A stretch of DNA of 64,000 nucleotides from Pollenia angustigena (Eukaryota; Arthropoda; Insecta; Diptera; Polleniidae). Both the position numbers and the translations under genes were made by a program. The notes under the pieces are model-generated. The model was not told where the DNA came from and searched no databases. It saw nothing but the letters and a program-made list of their open reading frames with translations. This document shows, in pieces, positions 56,625 to 64,000 of this stretch (position 1 is its first letter; the number at the start of each line of letters is the position of its first letter). The stretch is from NCBI GenBank assembly GCA_930367215.1, contig OV884056.1, forward strand, positions 196,953,310 to 197,017,309. The letters are read 5' to 3'.

Positions 56625-58842
56625 TTTTAAAGTTGGCATCACTGCAAGCATTATATGTTTTTTTTTAAACTAATATGAAGATCTATAACTCCCCGTCTAC
56701 AACTGACATGATTTGCTGTTATAACATGGTTATAAAAGCGTTGTTAAATCATTTGCATTAACAACCATTTTATAACATGAGAAAACCTCTAAAATGATGA
56801 GTCTTTACTTAACACTAATATCATAGTAGTGCCAATGTTAAGTATTTTATGTCAGTTGTAGACTGCATGTATTAGAAGAAGAATTAAGAAAAAAGCGGGG
56901 TTTTTACCTTGCAGATTTCTAATTAAAACAGTAAAGTCAAACGAACTTGAAAAGATTTATTTTATGCGGTTTTGGGAAAATATATGTGCACAAAAAGATT
57001 TGCGCATATATATATATATATATATATATGGGGAATTCCAAAGTGTTGAACGTGACAGTCGTACGCATCAAAAATGCAATAACATTTTAAACAAAAAATA
57101 TTTTTACGTTTTCCTAACCCTTAAATTATAGCACTAAGAAAGCACTGTTATCTATGCTAAAGCTTATGGAGGGCGCGATTCTAGATCAAAGAAAATGGCA
57201 AAAGATGTAGCGGTTCGAACGTGAAAAAAACAGAAGTAGTTTTTATAATCATGTATAAAAAGGCGTAATTCAGCGAAACCTGCCACAATTTTTTAGTCAA
57301 ACTACTTTCAGAATTTTACGTAGCAATGTAACATTAAAATGTCTTGGTTTGATTCCAAAATCTTCTGTATTTTCTTTTTTTTAAGCCAACATCTGGATCG
57401 ATACGTGACATTTCGAACGTTTTTTCCGTAATAATTTAACTGAATAATGATTAAAATAAAATAAAAATTTACCGTTAATCCGAATAACATATTTCTCTTT
57501 GAACTCTTCCTGTGATTACAGACCTTGTAAGAAAAATTTTTGGAATAATTTTTATCAAATACCACCTCTTTTAAGAAAGATAAATATTAAAGAAAACATA
57601 CAATTAAACATTCTCACATATAAGAAAAGAAAAGACTCCAAATAAAAACTCCAAACTAAAAATCTCCAAAAAGGATAGTCAGAAAAAAACGCTTTTACTT
57701 ATTTCCAGCAAAATTAGGATTTTATCAATGAGTTAAAATTTAGTAGATTTTTTTTATTAAAAAGTTATTTTATTATTTAGAAACCCCTAATTTTATTTCA
57801 GTAGTCCTTGAAATAGGAAATTATTTTATTTGTTATGGACTTATTTAAATTTTATCTTTTGGACATCCCGAAAAGTGACTTTGCTTGAAACAGTTGTATT
57901 TCAACAAATGGCTATCGTCGTGCGCAAAGGTCTTATCAAAGTCATTGCAACTGTGGAGACATGGAGTTCTGCCCGGGGGTTTGTAGGGATAATCTTAATT
58001 TTATTTTATTTTACGATTTGGTGTTAAATCATCCGCGTAAATTCGGTGCTGTCAATACCTGAGGTTCGGGAAACCCCATGGTTGACAGTACACAGAGAAC
58101 TTCACGATATCTTGCAATCCCAGCTGACCAGAGATCCTATCTGATACCACGGAAGTCAGTAGCCCCCGCAGGCACGGAAGAAGACTGACTATTGCTTTTT
58201 GCCTTAGTTAGTTTGCTTCTTCCTTTCCTTCAAGAAGAATGTGTATTCGGGGGGGGATGTGGTTTCACAAATTATTTCACAAATTATTTCACAATTATCA
58301 CAAACTTCATACCAAATTCATGGAATCAAGCAACCAACCCATTTGTTGATTTTGCACCTATTTCCAAAATGATTATTGATTACTAAACATTGTGAAAATT
58401 TAACATTTGAATATTTTTTTTTTTTTCAAATAGAAACTGGGAATTATTTCCTTCCGAAGGTTACTTTATATTATATTCAACATTTTTCATTTTTCGAATT
58501 TATTCTATGAGCTAAATTTCAGTTATGTATTTTATAAAGCTTTTTTGTAATAGTCCTATTCCTTCAATTTTTCAGAAATGACTTTATACACTACCAGACT
58601 ATTATATTGTATTTTCTTTTTACATTTTACCTTAGCCTTCCTTTGGAAAGCAATGAGGTATATTGTATGTACAGAAAAATTTACAATTAAAAAAAATTAT
58701 CAAAAAAATTTGACGCTTCAAACAATGTGTCAATTGTTTCTGACAATTTCCAACAACAATTGTTTTGTTACTCAAGTAATATTTTAATTCAATAACTATT
58801 TCAAAACAACTAAAAAAAACAACTAAAGGAGCATTATCCCTA
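56625..58842. other. spacer with AT microsatellite and a repeat fragment
   Basis: (AT)n at 57006-57030. 58020-58180 is GC-richer and resembles 25160-25310 (see there). 58264-58300 has three ACAAATTATTTC units. No gene recognised. Confidence 0.45.
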
Positions 58843-59738
58843 CACCCAGAGAAAAAACTTGTTTAAATATGGTAACCTCCAACAAACCATAAAATGGTTG
58901 TGGGTTATTGATGAAGGACTAATTTAACCATAATATGGTTGTCGGTGACAATACTTTGGTTAGATTAAACATTATATATTCATTATATACAATTCCTTTC
59001 TTCATAAAAATAATTTAATGAAAATTAAATTTGATGAACTTAAGCCTGATTAAAAATATTAAGAATTTGGATTTAAAACCATAAATAGTTAGACTAAACT
59101 ACCACAATACTAATTATTGTTAAAGCTAAGGCACGAGGTCTATGTGTACATTTGTCCTTCAAGTTGTGCTGAAAAAGGTCAACAGAAAAAAGAAGGACAA
59201 ACATGAAAAAACAAAAATGTACTTTGGACTTCAAGAAGAATTCTTGACAAAAAGTACGAAAAAACAGGGGTAAAGGAAAAACATGTTAAATCAATTAAAA
59301 ATAGATAATCATTCAAAAAGCAAAATTTCGATCTACCAAAGGTTAAAATACAATTTGGTTTAAGGATTGATGTTTGACTACTGACGTCAGCAGTCGTCGA
59401 TGGCTGCCAGTGTAAGACGGCAAATCCCTCTGAGCAGATCGATTGGTAGCGATCGAAACATGTCAGGGTAACCAGCCGCCTGGGTTCGAATCTCAGGTCA
59501 GTCAAGAATGAATGATTATCAATAACAATTTTAATTAATTTTCATATTGTAAAATTCCTTTCTTCATAAAAATAATTTAATGAAAATTAAATTTGATGAA
59601 CTTAAGCCTGATTGAAAATATTGAGAATTTGGATTAAAAACCATTAATAGTTAAACTAAATTACCAAAATACTAAATATTACAAATTATAAATTACAAAT
59701 TTGTTGGACATGTTTAAACATGTTTTTTCTCTGCGCGT
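58843..59738. mobile_element. MITE with CAGAGAAAAAAC ends and internal duplication
   Basis: Ends CACCCAGAGAAAAAACTTG (58843) and CATGTTTTTTCTCTGCGCG (about 59738). A direct repeat of about 135 bp (58985-59122 and 59548-59680, AATTCCTTTCTTCATAAAAA onward) flanks a GC-richer insert with a tRNA-like sequence. A related left end occurs at 63222. Confidence 0.7.
59385..59510 (+). mobile_element. tRNA-like insert, probable SINE of another family
   Basis: GGTTCGAATCT at 59483-59493 fits a Pol III B box, and CTGGGTTCGAATCTCAG folds as a T-arm. Upstream TGGTAGCGATCG may be a D-arm/A-box remnant. No complete cloverleaf with acceptor stem is evident, so not called a tRNA gene. Different from the SINE at 17660. 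Confidence 0.45.
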
Positions 59739-60534
59739 AGGTGCTGTTACTACTCAGCAGACGCTACTGGCATTTTTGTAGCTCCCTTACAAGGGTGCGA
59801 GCTTACAATCTTGGCCAAATATGCACTCAAATCGCTACCTGGGTATGTTAGTTGTGCTCACATTTCAGGGCGATTTGTAAACGCTTTGTTTGTTATCCTG
59901 TGTTTCAGATCCACCATGTAGTGGGCCCAAGGGTAGGTGTACATGTTAATCTTTTTCACAGCTGGGGAAATACCTAAACGTTTGTCATTATTTGGACATT
60001 ATTATATGCCCCCAAAAACATAGTGCAAGTCGCCAATAACGTTATCTAGTTTAGGTGGTATTCAACTCCTTCGCTAGGGAAACTCTATGAGTTTGAACGC
60101 TATGTATGTTTTTAAAAAAAATTGATACGATTTTTAGTGAGCGTTCTTACCGATTTGGACTATATTGCTTTTCTAAATAAATTTCTTATTAAATTGGTGT
60201 AAAAAACAGGAAATGTTACACCACTGTATCGAAATAACATTCGGTACAAATATCGAAATGTAAGTCGAAAAACTTACCACCAAATTTCGGTATGGTATTT
60301 CTTTAGTGCACCATCCAGAACATATTATTTTAATCAAAGCTAAGTGGATCTTAAATGGGCTTTAGATAAACCCGAAAGTTAATTTAATTGGCATAATTCC
60401 ATAAGACTTACTTTTAAGCTTTGTTATATTTTTGGCTTACATGAATATGAACAGAGGAGGACTTGAACTTACAAGCAACGGCAGGTTTTTTTGCTTGTAG
60501 CTTTAGGAATTAATTTTAATTTTGATTGCAATTT
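59739..60534. other. spacer, possible TE fragment
   Basis: 59745-59950 is GC-richer than its surroundings (GGTGCTGTTACTACTCAGCAG onward) and may be a TE piece; no protein motif recognised. Confidence 0.35.
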
Positions 60535-61699
60535 AAAGCTCAAATTTCACTGCCCAGAATGTCTACACGATACAGGTAGAACAAACCTCAACTGCGAACA
60601 AGACCAGTGTAACACAACAGTTGATATTGTAAACTCTTACAAATACTTGGGAGTAATAGTAGATCATAACTTTAAATGGCGTGAACACATAGAATATCTT
60701 AGAAAAAAGCTTAGGAAAGCCTCCTACATGCTATACCACCTAAGATCCCACTCAAACAAAATGGTATTGAGGCAAGCATACTTTGCGTTAGTAGAGTCTA
60801 ACATTAGACATGGCATCACAGCCTGTTGGAATTCAAGCCATTGCAAAAAGCTACAACAAACGCAAAACCAGTTAATTAAAATACTGGATGAAAACACTAA
60901 CTCACGAACATATCACCAAGATAATACATTAAGGAATAACAACAACTCCTTCAACACTAGCACCAACAACATCCCCCACAGCACTAGCAATAACATCAAC
61001 AGCACTAGCAACAACATCGCTAACTACACTACCAATAACATCCATAACACCGAACACAATAATTATATCTATAACTCCAACAATAACAACATCAACTACA
61101 TCAGTAACTATAACCACAAGGATGATAGCATTAACATCAATAACAACAACGGAAGCAACAGCGAGATTACTAATATTTATAGCAGCAACACGAACAACAA
61201 CAATGGTAACAGGAACACCAACAACTCAATCAACAACAACAGCATTAACAATAGTCGCACCAATAATGCAAACAACAACATCAGCAATAGCATTACGAAC
61301 AATACGGTAAATAGCAACATTTCATCAACCAACAATAACATAGCTAACAACACCAACATCACTACCCATATCAACAACAATATCAACGGAAATATAGCAA
61401 ATACAACTTTCAAGGACATACAAATATTAAATATAACAAGTATGTACCACATAACACTAGTCATTGAATTCAGTAAAGACACCCGATTCTTTAACAGAAT
61501 TGATCATACCTACCAAACTCGGCGAAATCAGGAGGGAAGATTCAAAATTCCGAAATACAAAAACAATTACGGAAAAAATACACTAGCCGTCGTACTACCT
61601 ACGATACTTAATACTATGCCTTTGGATATTATTAATATTTCAGTAAATTGCCCCAAAAGAAAAAAGGCAATCAAAAAATATTTTGTGAATATACAATAA
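60491..61699 (+). CDS. LINE ORF2 C-terminal frame with long Asn-rich insert
   Basis: 402 codons open from an ATG at 60491; real similarity begins near 60540, so that ATG is probably chance. Residues about 50-135 match the region after RT in LINEs: NSYKYLGVIVDHNFKWREHI, LRKASYMLYHLRS, QAYFALVESNIRHGITACW and QTQNQLIKIL. Residues about 136-305 are almost only Asn, Thr, Ser, Ile and His, encoded by AAC/AAT/ATC-type triplets. The LINE tail then resumes: QTRRNQEGRFKIPKYKNNYG and AVVLPTILNTMP. The insert is a multiple of three and leaves the frame open. No RT core is present. Confidence 0.78.
   Translation: MLVALGINFNFDCNLKLKFHCPECLHDTGRTNLNCEQDQCNTTVDIVNSYKYLGVIVDHNFKWREHIEYLRKKLRKASYMLYHLRSHSNKMVLRQAYFALVESNIRHGITACWNSSHCKKLQQTQNQLIKILDENTNSRTYHQDNTLRNNNNSFNTSTNNIPHSTSNNINSTSNNIANYTTNNIHNTEHNNYIYNSNNNNINYISNYNHKDDSININNNNGSNSEITNIYSSNTNNNNGNRNTNNSINNNSINNSRTNNANNNISNSITNNTVNSNISSTNNNIANNTNITTHINNNINGNIANTTFKDIQILNITSMYHITLVIEFSKDTRFFNRIDHTYQTRRNQEGRFKIPKYKNNYGKNTLAVVLPTILNTMPLDIINISVNCPKRKKAIKKYFVNIQ
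60930..61400 (+). repeat. degenerate trinucleotide repeat (AAC/ATC type)
   Basis: Interrupted AACAACA / AACATC / AATAAC triplets over about 470 bp, coding for the Asn-rich part of the LINE frame. Antisense frames here (valine- and leucine-rich) are shadows. Confidence 0.85.
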
Positions 61700-61868
61700 G
61701 TAATTTTAGTCGAAAAATTATATCAAATATCAAATTGAATTATTAAATTATAAAATACTCTTTTTAGTTATTAAGCTACATATATTGTTTTGAAATTCAT
61801 AATTTATAATTTATATCATTTTATAGAAATCAAAAAGTAATTTAAATTTTTAGGAATACAAAATTTTA

Positions 61869-62523
61869 ATTTCAAAAGATTTTGTTATTCGTGCTTAATT
61901 CCCAGTTTTTATTCTTGACAAAAACACTTGAAATTTATTGTTGATGGGATAAGCTATTCCTATGCATTTCACTGGTTGCTTAGGCCAGATCATCAGGAAA
62001 CTTCATCCATAAAGATTTTAGAAAAACTATCACGAATAACAAAATCTTTTGAAATTAAAATTTTGTATTCCCAAAAATTGAAATTACTTTTTGATAAACA
62101 GGCAAGTGCACGGCCTAAAAACACTTAATTGACAACATCTTTTGTAAGTTGTTGTGCTGTTTTTATTTTGTTTTTCTTAACCTACTTACAACTACAATTA
62201 ATGTTGAGAGAATTTCAACTAATTGTAGTGGGGAGTGTAAGATGAGATAAACCCACTTTTTTATTGTTGATGTGTTTTGTTAAAGCTTTGATATTGTTAC
62301 AAGTAGAACTGTTGCTATTATTCTTATACGTTTAACAGTTTTATTTGGTTTAATATCTTTAGTTTTTCTAAAATCTTTATGGATGAAGTTTCCTGATGAT
62401 CTGGCCTAAGCAACCAGTGAAATGCGCATAGGAATAGCTTATCCCATCAACAATAAATTTCAAGTGTTTTTGTCAAGAATAAAAACTGGCAATTAAGCAC
62501 GAATAACAAAATCTTTTGAAATT
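61869..62523. mobile_element. foldback MITE with about 160-bp arms
   Basis: AATTTCAAAAGATTTTGTTA..(61869) and the inverse at 62523. Arms include GGGATAAGCTATTCCTATGC / GCGCATAGGAATAGCTTATC and AGGCCAGATCATCAGGAAAC / GTTTCCTGATGATCTGGCCT, nearly identical. A diverged relative lies at 48230-48500. Confidence 0.85.
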
Positions 62524-62660
62524 TTATAGAAATTTAATTTTTGTATACTGTACCTGCAGACAAGCCAACATGGCTTCGCAAGGTCAATATTTAATTAAAT
62601 GTAACTGAAATGAAATAAATAAATAAACAAAGATAAAAAAAAAAAAAACAAAAAAAAAAT

Positions 62661-64000
62661 GCTCTTTGAAAATACTCATTTGTACTTACAAAGATTTCGA
62701 GCAAAATCTGGTTGATTTTGAGTAGATTTCCCATACAAAACCAAATCTTTTCCATGCCTAGATTTCAATCAATTAGTACTTAGTGATGCAACTATAGCAT
62801 ATATTTCCCTAAAGTACTAATAGCTGCTTTACACTATCAAACAAGTCCTATGTATTTTGAAAAAAATACAACCTTTCATGGTGAGTTGTTATTGTTTTTT
62901 GAAAATTTTTAAACAATTATAAAATGAAGGGTCTAATCACCGCATACGATATCGAGCAAAATTGATCGAAATTATTTATTTTGGTATCATGAAACTCGAT
63001 ATCGAATAAAATGTATTGAATTTGAAATAATAGCATTTGATATCGAGTAACTCGACATTACATTTATCGAGTTTTAATTCGATACGTCAGTGTCTATCGT
63101 ATGCAGAAAAATACGATATTTTACTCGATACGATATCGAGCAAAATTGATAAAAAAAAATGTTACTTAATTATCATGATATTGGATATCGATTGAAATGT
63201 CTTGTAACTTGAGATGATACACGCAGAGAAAAAATATGGTTGGGCATGGTTACGGCGACAACACTATGTTTAATGTAACAATATATTGTTGTCGTACACA
63301 AATAATTGTTATATTTATTCAATATCAACAATATTATAGTTACTGTAAACATATCAATGTTTATCGCAATTATGAATTTGAGTATTGTTGACCGAAAAAT
63401 AATTATTTTTCTAACAACTTAATTATGATAACTTTCTAAACATATTATATTTCTCCAACCATATCATGATATTTAATAGCCATAACATGATAACTTTCTA
63501 TACATTTATCATATTATATTTAATATGCAATCAAGCTATTTTTACTCTAATCATATTATGTTAGCGCCATTTGTAAAATAATTTTGAAGCAGTTGTGTCG
63601 TTTTTTTATTTGTGAGCGGTTAAACAATTAAAAGATAAAATTCCATAAAAAAAATAAGTTTAAAGAAATTAAAAAATTAAAATATTAGCGGAGTTCATTC
63701 AAGTATTAGTGATGTAATAGTGCAAATGCAAAATATCATAGTTTTTTTGTAAAATCCAACAACAAAACACACAGAGATTTCGTTATATTTTATAAAAGTG
63801 CTACGATATTTCATCAACATCTTAAAATCGAAAAAATGGACACACGCGGTTGCCCATGAAAACCACACATTCTTCATTTGCTTTTTTGCAAGCCTAAAAT
63901 TGAACTTCGCTATTTGATTAACATTAAGAAAAATTGTAAAAAGCCACAAAATAAAAAATCGATGCAAAAATATTTTAATTTATTTTATATTTTTATGACA
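62661..64000. other. AT-rich stretch with ACGATATCGAG repeats and a MITE end
   Basis: ACGATATCGAGCAAAATTGA occurs at about 62946 and 63130, with other CGATATCGA palindromes between. At 63222, ACGCAGAGAAAAAATATGGT starts a MITE related to 58843-59738; its right end is not found before 64000. No gene. Confidence 0.5.

Larger units (their letters stand above)
60535..62660 (+). mobile_element. 5'-truncated LINE with Asn-rich expansion and a foldback in its 3' UTR
   Basis: Carries the C-terminal part of a LINE ORF2, then a 3' UTR ending TGAAATAAATAAATAAAC and an A-rich tail near 62660, like the tail of the LINE at 8591-13951. The 3' UTR is interrupted by a foldback element at about 61869-62523. 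Confidence 0.75.

Noticed and set aside
59420..59505. tRNA gene
   Set aside because: T-arm looks good but no acceptor stem or anticodon arm could be paired convincingly.
60929..61482. Valine/leucine-rich antisense frames resembling membrane proteins
   Set aside because: They are the reverse reading of the AAC/ATC triplet tract.
1..64000. A host protein-coding gene or an organised multi-gene system
   Set aside because: No non-TE exon with recognisable domains or splice-linked frames was found; the window may lie within a large intron or between genes.

Overview
The window looks like non-coding DNA from a large, AT-rich dipteran (fly) genome. Three things point there: transposase remnants of the DD41D (rosa-type) mariner group known from flies and other insects, short (about 66 bp) GT-AG introns, and insect-type tRNA-headed SINEs. 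I found no convincing host protein-coding exon, rRNA or functional tRNA gene. Every stretch of protein I can recognise belongs to a transposable element (TE), and nearly all are broken. The species cannot be fixed from the sequence.

Layout. 0.3-5 kb: three degenerate rosa-type mariner copies, two head to tail and one opposed, followed by a long foldback element. 5-8.6 kb: anonymous AT-rich DNA. 8.6-13.95 kb: a non-LTR retrotransposon (LINE) with an ORF1 split by an insertion and an ORF2 that keeps reverse transcriptase but has lost its endonuclease. The insertion is itself nested: a TIR element holds a CAGGGATGG element, which holds two Harbinger-like MITEs in inverted orientation. 14.0-16.2 kb: a second CAGGGATGG element carrying a dead piggyBac, which carries a SINE. 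17.6-23 kb: a SINE, a CAGGGAAACC TIR element with a MITE inside, and a dead hAT element with a perfect 8-bp target duplication. 24.5-28 kb: several MITEs, one a TTAA-flanked piggyBac MITE inside a hAT-like element.

28.8-34.1 kb: a long-TIR DNA element encoding fragments of an uncharacterised protein family that is widespread in arthropods. It contains an intron and is interrupted by a 1-kb foldback element (8-bp target duplication) and by a MITE carrying a SINE; a further MITE with its own SINE follows. 37-38.6 kb: rosa copy 4 and a 105-bp tandem repeat. 41.8-43.8 kb: a TIR element directly abutting a Helitron-like element with about 121-bp internal repeats. 44.5-48 kb: two 5'-truncated LINEs, one with RNase H and a 12-bp target duplication. 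48.6-50.4 kb: a second long-TIR element with a coding relic. 55.3-56.6 kb: the best-preserved rosa copy, with both TIRs and only two in-frame stops. 58.8-62.7 kb: a MITE holding a tRNA-like insert, then a LINE tail whose frame carries a long asparagine-rich expansion and whose 3' region holds another foldback.

The elements do not form a pathway; the window is a record of repeated insertion. The points most worth a second look are the intron-bearing long-TIR element at 29.4-33 kb, the recurrent loss of the same middle section in rosa copies, the four-deep nest at 9-11 kb and the Asn-rich LINE frame at 60.5-61.7 kb.
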